From Obelidium mucronatum (taxonomy: Eukaryota; Chytridiomycota; Chytridiomycetes; Chytridiales; Chytriomycetaceae): a stretch of 31,825 nucleotides of DNA. Both the position numbers and the translations under genes were made by a program. Location: NCBI GenBank assembly GCA_025765595.1, contig JAIVFH010000293.1:1-31825 (forward strand), read 5' to 3'. Below are positions 1-9,071 of the stretch, one piece after another. Position 1 is the first letter of the stretch; each line of letters begins with the position of its first letter. The notes below the pieces were generated by a model that was not told the DNA's origin, did not search any database, and worked only from the letters and a program-made list of their open reading frames with translations.

Positions 1-730
1 ACTTCACAAACGCATCCAACTCTTTCGGCGGCGCTGTAACACTCACCAAACCACTACACCCACCATCTTTCGGCGCTTTCTTGATGTAATTGCATATGGT
101 GAGTCTTGTTGTATACACTTTTGCCTTCCGATTGATCCGCTTCCTGCCTTCCATCCACTATTTCACCTCATGCTCCTTTTCAATTCTAATGACTGATTGT
201 TTTCCATGGATTCCGGTTTTGAATTGCTGCCAAAGCATTGTTCTTAGTGTCCAGTTTCAATATTTTCTTTTACTTTTTCTTCTTCTTGATCCAGAAAATC
301 AAACAACAAGTTTTGCAGCTCTTCCTAACGTGTGCAAGTTCCCGTAGACAGTTGTATGTGCCTATTTTAAATATTAGAATGGCGCTTTGTTATATCCCAC
401 TTTTACCTCATTCTCTTTCCCAGTTGGCAAGGACCTGTGATGCAGGGCGCAAAAAAAAACTGATAGCAGATAAGCTGCTAGTCCAGTTTGTTGCGCACTG
501 CAAGGCTCATTGCTCCAGGATCCACAGAACAATTCAGCATTATCATGCTCCCACTAACACAGCTAAGATGCACTTTTTTCTGAAATAAATAGTTAGTTAA
601 TTAAATATTCAAAATTTTGGAAAAGAATTCCATAACTGGGTACATTTCTGCCATGACCTCCTCCCACTTGTTTATATTGGGAGCCTGTTGGTCACCCAGA
701 TGGCCCTGCACAGCTTGAGAGAGAGGAAAA
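1..730. other. Outer arm segment with no recognisable gene
   Basis: Positions 1-730 and their mirror 20184-20913 are AT-rich and hold only short open frames of low-complexity composition, rich in F/L/S on one strand and K/E on the other. No domain, splice structure or RNA gene was recognised. It could be host sequence caught in the duplication or the subterminal region of a foldback element. Confidence 0.5.
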
Positions 731-793
731 AGTGGGAGCGGAAGATGAAAAGTGGGAGCAGAAGATGAAAAGTGGGAGCGGAAGATGAAAAGT
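731..793. repeat. 20-bp tandem repeat, 3 copies (left arm)
   Basis: Three consecutive units of AGTGGGAGCGGAAGATGAAA; the middle unit differs by one base (GCA for GCG). It abuts the 3' end of the minus-strand tRNA-Val gene. Read on the tRNA strand, each unit carries ACTTTTC, so each supplies a T4 run that could serve as a Pol III terminator. Confidence 0.9.
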
Positions 794-866
794 GTTTCCG
801 CCCGGGTTCGAACCGGGGACCACCAGTGTGTTAGACTGGTGTGATAACCAACTACACCACGGAAAC
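793..866 (-). tRNA. tRNA-Val(AAC), left-arm copy
   Basis: A 74-nt cloverleaf with acceptor GTTTCCG/CGGAAAC, discriminator A, and anticodon stem CCAGT/ACTGG around loop CTAACAC, giving anticodon AAC. The T-arm is GGTTCGAACCC, a canonical B box. There is no intron. It is identical to the copy at 20048-20121 and lies in the palindrome arm. Both copies look intact. Confidence 0.95.
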
Positions 867-917
867 ATATCACTTTCGGTAGGCATTAATATATACTAAT
901 AAAAATTAGGGCAAACT

Positions 918-1440
918 TCCCTCCACCCTGACAAAATCCTGAATTTTGATTTTGCAGAACTGGGAACTAAAACATGTCCAGTCGACTCTCTTACTGCTGC
1001 TTCTATTGGAGTCACACCTATGATATTGAAAGATTTGACTGTCAACACAAACAGAGCTCAGAATTCCACCACCAATCTTGGACTTCCCAGAGTATTTGCC
1101 ACAGATCAGCTGTTACAACTGTTCATTACCTAAGGACTCTGTGTCAATGATAAGGGACACGAGAGGGATGAGGATTCACAAAAACGACAAAGAAACATTC
1201 AGAAGAAATGGTAGGTACTACAACGTGACCCGCAAAAACACTCTGGTTTTAAATACAGCTGTCAGCTGTTTGCCTTCAGTTTGATGCTGCACTGGTGTCA
1301 AAATACCAGGTTGCCAAAGAGCCTGAACCAGATGCCATAGCTGGCTATGACTCATTCAAGATTTAGCCTACCTACTGCATCACAAGGAGCTCTCGGAGGA
1401 CTCTGTCATTTTCAAGCTGGATACCTTTAATCCCTCTCCA
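918..1440 (+). pseudogene. Internally deleted Crypton-like recombinase relic (left arm)
   Basis: A decayed paralogue of the spacer gene. The conceptual translation contains FDFAELGTKTCPVDSL and AASIGVTPMI, then stops and frame changes, then QVAKEPEPDAIAGYDSF. This joins directly to DLAYLLHHKELSED and a short C-terminal tail. In the spacer copy those last two blocks are separated by the recombinase catalytic region (roughly 430 nt), so an internal deletion has fused them here. No function is expected. It is most similar to 5100-5900 on the minus strand of this same window. Confidence 0.8.
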
Positions 1441-1444
1441 AGGT

Positions 1445-2316
1445 TTAAGTACTCCTGTAAACCTGTGACAATCTCTTCTGAGCCATAGTTGTGTTCCATT
1501 CAAGTTGGAGGGTGTGACATCCTATGCAATACATCATTGACTTCCAGACATATCTGCGTGAAACATCCTTGACAACCTGAATAAAATGAGTAATTGTTGG
1601 ATGAGGGGTTGGAAAGTCATCATTCATGTCCCAATTGAGTGATTCTAGTGCATTGCTGGTTGAAACAGAAGATCATCCCCAATTTCTATGGACGTGCTGA
1701 CGTTCCAGGTACTAATCTTATAGCGCCCATTCATCCATGTATTCTTGAAGTGGGAAAAGAACTCATCCAGGGCAGCACGGTCAGTATCCAGTTGAACAAT
1801 ACCAGAATCTTCTGCTTTCACCTAATTTGGTGCCTTTCCAACCAGCTTGTGAGGTACTAAACACAGCTATCCAATAACACTTCTTCACATCAAGAACTGC
1901 ATCACAGGTTTTGGTACTTTCAGGTCTAAGAACAACCAATAAAGATGCTCTGCAGGTAGAAATCCTGCAATGCTTGTATCTCAGAATATTCAAAATCCGC
2001 CCCAATCATTCCCACATCAAGTTCTCATTCCTGATGAGCCATAACCAGGTTCAATGCATACCAATGTATCCAACAGGTCTTGTTTTGAAGGAGAATGTAG
2101 TATACTGGCATGTATAACTTTGTTTGACAGCAATACACCATGACAATTCCGCACTGTGTGAAAGGTTTTGGGGCAATCTGAAATGTTCCACCTAAAAGAA
2201 TTTTGAGTTTGCACCAGGTATTTTCTGTCAGCAATGGTCAAGATTTGTCTACCAAGGACCATTAATTGTCCCAAGTGGTATTGCCAATGTAACCCATACC
2301 ACCCCTTCAGACCCAA
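1445..2316 (-). pseudogene. MULE-like transposase relic (left arm)
   Basis: Read on the minus strand, this decayed region gives a block with GGTFQIAPKPFTQ, then MPVYYILLQNKT, then IGADFEYSEIQAL. These follow the order of the Mutator-like (MULE) transposase core: the D-GTF-P block, the Q/H block followed by PVxYALLxNK, and the DFE block. Farther on, a HFKNTWMNGR...WN segment resembles the C-terminal part. Stops and frame changes run throughout, so it is not an active enzyme. The family call rests on motif order only. Confidence 0.6.
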
Positions 2317-2553
2317 CCCTTGGGGTACTGCAAAGTTTCAAAGCTGTTCGCAGTTTGGGAGCCCATCACGGCCGCTTTGTCATAAATGGACAGCCCATCT
2401 CAGACAATATGCATATCAAAGGTTTCTTGCTGTTCATTTTATGAATTATTTTACAATTATTATTGACTCTTTGTTCAAGAACCATGAGCAACTTGAGAGA
2501 CAAATCAAGTCCAAACGCACCCTGCACAAAAGGCCCACTCATGAAAGATGAAG

Positions 2554-2856
2554 ATACTGTTGGAGCCTAGATTTATGCAACCAGTGTGGAGGCAGCGTAC
2601 ATGAACCCATCAGCAGCTGCTATTTCTGCCACAAACTGGTACATTTGCCATCTCTCGGACAGTCATGCAGCACCGGGTCTTTTGATTGCCTCTGCTGTAA
2701 GAGAACTGGGTTCCCTGCTGGCTTCTGGCATGCCATTTTTCCGGATACCGAGCAGCCAACAGATATGTCTGATATATGGACATGTCGTTGGATCTGCAGG
2801 AGTTGGCACGAGCTCGATCTATATTTCCTTAACCCACCTCCAGAGACGCAATGAAC
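2554..2856 (+). pseudogene. Cys-rich zinc-binding-like segment (left arm copy)
   Basis: An open frame reads CWSLDLCNQCGGSVHEP, then CYFCHKL, then DCLCCKRTGFPAGFWH, then CRWICRSWHELDLYF, and ends in a stop. The repeated C-x2-C pairs suggest a zinc-binding fold. No named family was recognised. Downstream, a second frame has MNDLMDLDDTLEEAAQ and later an RGG-box-like tract (about 3155-3200). In the right arm the same order leads into the Crypton-like gene, so this is probably a detached copy of that gene's 5' region. Confidence 0.45.
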
Positions 2857-3264
2857 GATCTGATGGATCTGGATGATACTTTAGAAGAAGCTGCTCAGAA
2901 AAATCTTCTTGAATTTTGATGCCAATTTGCTGCTGAAGACGCTGGAATGCACTACAACCCCCCCTGCGTCATTGTCTTCATCAAGCTCCAGGACTGTCCC
3001 ACAAGCGGCTACAGTTATGCAAAATAAATCAGGGACTGAAATGCAGCTGACTGGGCTGGATCATCTCACATGAATTCCCTCAGTTGAACTTAATCAGGTG
3101 CTTCATGGCCCCTGTCTGCCAAGCCCAAGTCGGCCTGTAAATACATCAGAAAACGCGTCTAGAGGCAGAGGAGGCAGTCGCGGTGGTGGCGGTGGTTGCG
3201 GTGTCATACTGTAAAATTTACATTAGTACAAACAATCATGGTGGTCAGGGTACAGAAATAATGG

Positions 3265-4060
3265 TACCATTGACTCAACGATGTTTATGTGGCCTTTCTG
3301 AATGTTGACTTGGAAGAGGAGGTTTACTTAATCCAACCCGAAGGATATGTTGTGGCGGGGAAAGAAGAGTACATATGGAGGCTGAAAAAGTGCCTGTATG
3401 GACTGAAGCAGAGCCCTCAGGCATGGAACACTGGAGACGTACCTCAAGCAACAGAACTTCAAACAATGTGCTGCTGACCCATGTATATACACCAAAAACA
3501 TTGGGAAACACATTGTAGTGGTATTAGTATACGTGGATGATCTCATCTTTTCAAGGGACAACCTTGATACAATCAAGACTGCTAATAAGGAAATGGGATC
3601 AAGATTTGTGATGAGAGATCTTGAATGGTATCTGGGAGTGAAATTCACTCAGTCTACGGACAGGAAATCAATTCAACTCTCCCAAACTCAATATGTCAAC
3701 AACCTAGTGAAAAAGTTCTGACTTACAGATCTGAATATCCAAATGAACACTTACTCAACGTGCTTGGGAAAGGAGAAATGCCCAGTAACAGAGGCAGAGA
3801 AGAAAGCAATGGAAAATATCTCATACACAAGGAATTAGTTGGTTGACACATTACCACATTTTTGGACTCAGATTTTGCTACTTGTACTGATGACAGAAGA
3901 TCCACAGGTGGATTTCTGGTCAGGGGCAGCTATCTCGTGGAAATGCCAAAAACAACCAATAGAGGCTTTATCAACTCTTGAAGCGGAAAAATGGGAATGT
4001 CCCAAACAGTGCAGGAGGTGTACATCTAAGAAGATTGCTGGGGGAGGAGTTATTTGGAGA
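3265..4060 (+). pseudogene. Ty1/copia-type RT and RNase H fragment
   Basis: The translated blocks follow the order of a Ty1/copia pol C-terminus: FLNVDLEEEVYLIQPEGYV and RLKKCLYGLKQSPQAW, then the catalytic VYVDDLIF (YVDD), then GSRFVMRDLEWYLGVKF. After a gap come the RNase H blocks CTDDRRSTGGF, AAISWKCQKQP and EALSTLEAEK. Stops and at least three frame changes break it (around 3470, 3720 and 3990). Integrase, protease, gag and LTRs were not found, so this is a truncated dead copy. Confidence 0.9.
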
Positions 4061-4427
4061 CAACCAAGGATGGAATGCACCGCAACGTACCAAAGGTAAT
4101 TGCTTCCGTAGTTCTTTCCACAATGCGTGTTCCTTCCAAAGCAATATTGGACTCTGCTGATTGACACCAAACTTTGACATTTGCAGTTTTGCTATGATTT
4201 ACATGTTTTTGAATCAGCTCAACCAGTTTCTTGAAAGGTTTCCAGAACCCATCTTGATTCAAAACAACAAGCTCATTTGGACCAGACTTCTCATCCTTCT
4301 TATACTTCTTTCCATTAATTGCTCTTGATCCATTTCTCCAGGTAGCTCCATGTGTTTTGTCAAGAGGTTGGAGGTTTGGATTGGCATGGGTACCGCACCA
4401 CAGCCTCCAAACGGACAGACAACTCAT
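4050..4427 (-). pseudogene. GCR1_C-like DNA-binding tail of the Crypton-like gene
   Basis: The translation contains SVWRLWCGTHANPNLQPLD, then GATWRNGSRAINGKKYKK, then FWKPFKKLVELIQKHVN. The spacing W-x2-W-x2-G, then WR, then a basic stretch followed by an amphipathic helix, matches the GCR1_C module often found at the C-terminus of fungal Crypton-type proteins. The frame opens further upstream (about 4510) without a start, as expected for an internal part of a longer protein. Confidence 0.5.
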
Positions 4428-5318
4428 TTTGGAGATGAATGGAAGACCAGTGACTATGTAGTATTTGGTGAGTTTTGCGTTTCCTTCAAGATAATGAGGG
4501 TTTATGATGTATGTGAACCCATCAAAACCAGTATTCCAGACTTGTGAACAAACTGGTCAATAACTGGCTCTCTAAACTGTGCGGAAATTCACCTGCTTGA
4601 AACACTTCAGTAATATTGCCAACCACAAGACTGCAAATTGGCAATCCAGGTTGACTGAAGACAGGTGGGGTGCTATGTGGGTTGAGCAGGGACGGTCCGT
4701 GGTGTGAGGGAACAGCTCTAGTAGGTGTCAACAGAGCTGCAGAGTTGATTGAGGAAGCAGAAAGTTGTTTTGAGGCTGAGCTGATACCATAATTCTCCAA
4801 CTATGTCTCAGCAATGCTGCATTTTGAGCTTCAAGCTGCAGTTCCCACTGGGACAGTCCAACAGCACCACTGCTGTCTAATCGCTTCTGTAATATCTCAA
4901 ACCCACTCTGCAACTTCTCCATCTGATGTTGTTGATTCATTAGAAGAATTGTGTGTGAGTGAAGGTGAGCTACTACGGCAGGAGCTGCTTCCTGTGCCCA
5001 GCCCCCCAAAACATTCACCGATATTGCTGTTGATGTCACCTCCCGCTCTGCAACCGCTGCCTTTAAGGAAGCCCATTCTGGTTTCTTAAAGACATCCAGC
5101 TTGAAAATGGTGTAGTCCTCTGATAGCTCCTTGTGATGCAGTAGGTATGCTAAATCTTGAAAAAACCAGGCCCGCCGCATATTCAGACAATCAGCCAACT
5201 GATTTAAGGATTCGTTATTGTAATGGCTAGGCATAGCTTGGTCTTTACAAAGCGTTAATAGTTTGCTAACCCACGGAAGCAATTCAGACGTCAACGCCTC
5301 CGGAACTGCAACATGGCT

Positions 5319-6010
5319 TCAAAGAATGTCGTAGGACTCCACAACGTGAAAACCTGCATTCCCCTTTAAAACATCATCACTCTGTTCAGTCATGTAAACT
5401 CTGTCGCTCGTGCGGGTTTGCCAGATGGATTCTTGAAAGTTGTCCCTCTTGACACCAAGATGCTTGAGCTTCTTCCAGTTTTCTTTTCGAAGACGGTGCA
5501 AATTCGAGCCTTTACTTTTTGTTTCCAATTAGAGAATATTGTTTGGCTCGGTGTTTGGCAACAGTTGAGCTTGAAGTAGTTGGCAAATGAGTCATAGCCT
5601 GCTGTGACATCTGTTTCTGGTTCTTTGGCAACCTGATATTTGTACACCAGATACAGCATCAAACTGAAGGCAAAACAGCGGAGGGCAGATCTGTGGCGAA
5701 TACTCTGGGCAGTCCAAGATGGATTGGCGGTAGACTTCTGAGCTCTCGCAGTTGTAGTCTTGTTCATATCAACAGTCAAATCTGTTGATATCATAGGGGT
5801 GACTCCAATAGAAGCAGCATTAAGGGCATCAACTGGCAGCGTTTCAGTTCCCAGCTCAGCAAAATCCAAAGTCAGAATTTCGTCGGTGCGGAGGGAAGTT
5901 TGCTCTGATCCATTGAATGTCACGTATTCTCTCAGCTGGATCAGCGTGTGCCCGCGTGTCTTGTTCAGAAGGTGGTTCCGGCGAATCTCGTCTTTGTCGT
6001 CTTCAGTCAA
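5319..6010 (-). pseudogene. Tyrosine recombinase core (Ndc10/Crypton type)
   Basis: One frame (6010-5390) contains RRNHLLNKTRGHTLIQLREY, TDEILTLDFAEL, a SIRHRSALRCFAFSLMLYLV block and GYDSFANYFKL. This order resembles the Crypton/Ndc10 DNA-binding recombinase domain. A second, overlapping frame (5528-5319) supplies HRLRKENWKKLKHLGV, with an H-x-x-R, and then SDRVYMTEQ, placing a candidate nucleophilic Tyr about 35 residues downstream. The two frames are offset by one nucleotide within 5390-5528 with no convincing intron, so a frameshift is the likeliest reading. The start shown is a block boundary; the upstream part of the gene continues to about 7303. Confidence 0.65.
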
Positions 6011-7651
6011 TGTCCGCTTGTACGCCTGTTTGTCACCAGAAGATCTGTATATATTGTCAATAAATAATGCAATGCATTCTAAAATCTGCTTAATTCGTAT
6101 TTTCCATTGTTGTTCTTGCTTTTACTCTCTTTTTGCTGCCGAGACTCGCGCCATATCTGAAGCGCTCATCTCCTTTGCCTCTGGATTGAGGGCCCGAGCT
6201 AACCTCTGAAATAAACTAAAGGCAGACAAAATGCCGTTCACCATTGCCTTTTGGTAGGTTTGTTAGATTTCATTGGGATTTGAGACAAACTCACAGTTCT
6301 TTGCCCTCGAGATTTTGCATTGCTATCTCCCGCCTCCTCCTCATCATCATCAGCTACATCGCCACTCCCTTTTTTTGATTTTAAATCTCTGTTCTCGACG
6401 ATGGAAATGACAGCAACCAGCTGCTCAGTTGAGGGATTTAACATTCATTTTGTGCGTCAATGATTCTAGACTCTCTTTTTCAATGTCTTCCATCCTTTGT
6501 TTTATAGAGTCGTAATTATTGTCTTGATTTTCCAATTCCTCGTTTTGCTTTTCCAATTCCTCCATCGCATTCACCAGTTCATCAAGCTGCTCCTCCAACT
6601 CCTCCACCTCATTGGCACACTCAGATAAAAGAATATCCTAGAAACAATTCATACTAAGTTTTTGCATTTGTTTCAATCGATACTCACAAATATTTCAACC
6701 AAGTTTCGCCTGGTGCTCCTCAAAGTCTCAGCCTTTGACATTTTGGATTCCAGTTCTTCGACAACCTCAGTAGTGAGCTGTAAATGTTGTTTCTTCTTTA
6801 GAGTACCCTCTTGCGCCAGTTGAATGTATCCCAAAACAAGTCATTCCAGCTGCAGAATCCCAAGACAGAACACAGCAATTGAGTGCAACAGGAATTTCAG
6901 CTCTTTACAGCCTTTCAAAAATAAAAATAAAGTAAGAATGTAGTGTGCCGAAAAGAGTGACAAAACTACCCACTTGTTTGTTCAGGCAACTCTTCGATCA
7001 AGCGATGTTGCTGCTTTCGACGCGCGATATTCTCAGCTGTCATGTGAGAGCTCTTGCCATTGCCTTCTAGTGGAATAATTGTCCCAGGTCTTAAATTCAC
7101 TGTTCTAGGTCCCGCGATTGTCTCCACCTGAAAGCTGCGGCTGGCAGCAACAAGATCCGCTTTTTTCTGAGAAGCACTGCTGATCGCGCACTGCTACATA
7201 CTTAGGCGTGTAGGATTTCGATATGTTTCCAGCCAAAACTCTTTTGAGAGGGTTGCTAATGGAAATTGAAGAGCTTCGCCCACCTCGCCCACCTCACCCA
7301 CCACCCCCACGACCACCGCGACCGCCGAAACTGCCTCCTCTGCCTCTGGGCGCGTTTTCTGATGTATTTGCAGGCCAACCTGGGCTTGGCAGACAGGGGC
7401 CATGAAGCACCTGATTAAGTTCAACTGAGGGAATTCATGTGAGATGATCCAGCCCAGTCAGCTGCATTTCAGTCCCTGATTTATTTTGCATAACTGTAGC
7501 CGCTTGTGGGACAGTCCTGGAGCTTGATGAAGACAATGACGCAGGGGGGGTTGTAGTGCATTCCAGCGTCTTCAGCAGCAAATTGGCGTCAAAATTCAAG
7601 AAGATTTTTCTGAGCAGCTTCTTCTAAAGTATCATCCAGATCCATCAGATC

Positions 7652-7950
7652 GTTCATTGCGTCTCTGGAGGTGGGTTGAGGAAATATAGATCGAGCTCGT
7701 GCCAACTCCTGCAGATCCAACGACATGTCCATATATCAGACATATCTGTTGGCTGCTCGGTATCCGGAAAAATGGCATGCCAGAAGCCAGCAGGGAACCC
7801 AGTTCTCTTACAGCAGAGGCAATCAAAAGACCCGGTGCTGCATGACTGTCCGAGAGATGGCAAATGTACCAGTTTGTGGCAGAAATAGCAGCTGCTGATG
7901 GGTTCATGTACGCTGCCTCCACACTGGTTGCATAAATCTAGGCTCCAACA
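7652..7950 (-). pseudogene. Cys-rich zinc-binding-like segment (right arm copy)
   Basis: This is the mirror of the left-arm copy with the same C-x2-C pairs. Here it lies directly upstream, on the same strand, of the RGG tract and the Crypton-like blocks. It could therefore be the N-terminal part of the same transposon gene, joined through one or more introns. A stop near 7442 (TGA in CTCACATGAATT) must be spliced out or is a lesion. No named family was recognised. Confidence 0.45.
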
Positions 7951-8191
7951 GTATCTTCATCTTTCATGAGTGGGCCTTTTGTGCAGGGTGCGTTTGGACT
8001 TGATTTGTCTCTCAAGTTGCTCATGGTTCTTGAACAAAGAGTCAATAATAATTGTAAAATAATTCATAAAATGAACAGCAAGAAACCTTTGATATGCATA
8101 TTGTCTGAGATGGGCTGTCCATTTATGACAAAGCGGCCGTGATGGGCTCCCAAACTGCGAACAGCTTTGAAACTTTGCAGTACCCCAAGGG

Positions 8192-8954
8192 TTGGGTCTG
8201 AAGGGGTGGTATGGGTTACATTGGCAATACCACTTGGGACAATTAATGGTCCTTGGTAGACAAATCTTGACCATTGCTGACAGAAAATACCTGGTGCAAA
8301 CTCAAAATTCTTTTAGGTGGAACATTTCAGATTGCCCCAAAACCTTTCACACAGTGCGGAATTGTCATGGTGTATTGCTGTCAAACAAAGTTATACATGC
8401 CAGTATACTACATTCTCCTTCAAAACAAGACCTGTTGGATACATTGGTATGCATTGAACCTGGTTATGGCTCATCAGGAATGAGAACTTGATGTGGGAAT
8501 GATTGGGGCGGATTTTGAATATTCTGAGATACAAGCATTGCAGGATTTCTACCTGCAGAGCATCTTTATTGGTTGTTCTTAGACCTGAAAGTACCAAAAC
8601 CTGTGATGCAGTTCTTGATGTGAAGAAGTGTTATTGGATAGCTGTGTTTAGTACCTCACAAGCTGGTTGGAAAGGCACCAAATTAGGTGAAAGCAGAAGA
8701 TTCTGGTATTGTTCAACTGGATACTGACCGTGCTGCCCTGGATGAGTTCTTTTCCCACTTCAAGAATACATGGATGAATGGGCGCTATAAGATTAGTACC
8801 TGGAACGTCAGCACGTCCATAGAAATTGGGGATGATCTTCTGTTTCAACCAGCAATGCACTAGAATCACTCAATTGGGACATGAATGATGACTTTCCAAC
8901 CCCTCATCCAACAATTACTCATTTTATTCAGGTTGTCAAGGATGTTTCACGCAG
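8192..8954 (+). pseudogene. MULE-like transposase relic (right arm), split by the Helitron-like element
   Basis: This is the mirror of 1554-2316 and carries the same decayed motif blocks (GGTFQIAPKPFTQ, MPVYYILLQNKT, IGADFEYSEIQAL). The relic is cut at 8954 by the 10.35-kb insertion and resumes at 19301. Confidence 0.6.
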
Positions 8955-8962
8955 ACTGAGGT

Positions 8963-8981
8963 GCGGTGGCAAGCCATCCGC
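8963..8981 (-). other. Subterminal 3' hairpin of the Helitron-like element
   Basis: The + strand reads GCGGTGGCAAGCCATCCGC. GCGG pairs with CCGC and TGGC with GCCA, leaving one bulged base and a two- to four-base loop. It sits 8 bases from the element's 3' end and just outside the subterminal inverted repeat, where Helitron-like elements carry their termination hairpin. Confidence 0.8.
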
Positions 8982-8986
8982 TAGGA

Positions 8987-8996
8987 CCTTTTTAGC
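8987..8996 (-). repeat. Subterminal inverted repeat, 3' side
   Basis: CCTTTTTAGC on the + strand is the exact 10-bp reverse complement of GCTAAAAAGG at 19291-19300. It lies about 32 bp inside the 3' terminus, whereas its partner lies at the very 5' terminus. That asymmetry is typical of HLE2-class elements. Confidence 0.8.
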
Positions 8997-9046
8997 GCTG
9001 AATTTTTTTTTAGAAGTTTTAAAGAATAGTACTGCATAAAAACTGG

Positions 9047-9052
9047 TTTATT
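9047..9052 (-). terminator. Polyadenylation signal of the Rep/helicase gene
   Basis: AATAAA on the minus strand lies 20 nt past the stop codon and about 90 nt before the element's 3' end, so the transcript can end within the element. Confidence 0.5.
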
Positions 9053-9071
9053 TTGAAAATAGAGTCAATAC

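Larger units (their letters stand above)
1..3205 (+). repeat. Left arm of a giant inverted repeat
   Basis: The arm is the near-exact reverse complement of 19301-20913 followed by 7303-8954. Base 1 pairs with 20913, base 1553 with 19301, base 1554 with 8954 and base 3205 with about 7303. Most of the arm is identical between copies. Mismatches gather in the last 100 bases (about 3125-3205), and the right copy has an extra 60 bp at 19740-19799. The arm contains tRNA-Val, a 20-bp tandem repeat, a Crypton-like relic, a MULE-like relic and a Cys-rich coding segment. The repeat may continue left of base 1, which cannot be seen. It could be a foldback-type transposon or an inverted segmental duplication. 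Confidence 0.95.
3206..7302. other. Spacer of the palindrome
   Basis: The unique segment between the arms holds a decayed Ty1/copia fragment on the + strand (about 3265-4060) and a decayed Crypton-like gene on the - strand (about 4050-7303). The two relics meet tail to tail near 4050-4100. Confidence 0.85.
4050..7303 (-). pseudogene. Crypton-like tyrosine recombinase gene, frame-disrupted
   Basis: Successive minus-strand coding blocks, in order: an RGG-box tract (about 7303-7365) followed by a GTGAGG donor; an exon-like block with KKADLVAASRSFQVETIAG and HMTAENIARRKQQHRLIEE (about 7185-6975); a coiled coil with LTTEVVEELESKMSKAETL, split by an intron of about 50 nt (5' donor GTGAGT near 6688), then repeated ELE/EELEKQNEE heptads to 6425; an acidic and KR-rich stretch (6444-6289); the recombinase core (6010-5319); a Gln/Ser-rich block (5294-4522); and a GCR1_C-like tail (4427-4050). 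Several frame changes are not explained by obvious introns, so the gene is probably dead. The family assignment is from motif recognition. Confidence 0.7.
7303..8954 (-). repeat. Right arm of the giant inverted repeat, inner part
   Basis: This is the reverse complement of 1554-3205. Differences from the left arm are few and lie mainly near the inner edge: a T in the left arm faces a C here at two sites around 2830-2930, and several changes lie within 3125-3205. Homology stops abruptly after the CACGCAG at 8948-8954 and resumes at 19301 with ATATGTCTGG. That break marks the insertion of the Helitron-like element. At the inner edge this arm runs on into the Crypton-like gene of the spacer on the minus strand, so the inner arm probably derives from the 5' part of that gene. 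Confidence 0.95.

Noticed and set aside
238..588. 116-aa open frame in the outer arm, also mirrored in the right arm
   Set aside because: Low-complexity Phe/Leu-rich start and no domain; both copies exist only because the arm is duplicated.
3206..4060. Complete copia element with LTRs
   Set aside because: No long direct repeats flank the pol fragment, and gag, protease and integrase are absent.
7223..7405. Pro/Arg-rich + strand open frame
   Set aside because: It is the antisense of the RGG-box tract of the Crypton-like gene.
8981..8984. CTAG as a canonical Helitron 3' end
   Set aside because: It lies internal to the hairpin in element orientation and not at the junction defined by the empty site; the actual end is CCTCAG(T).
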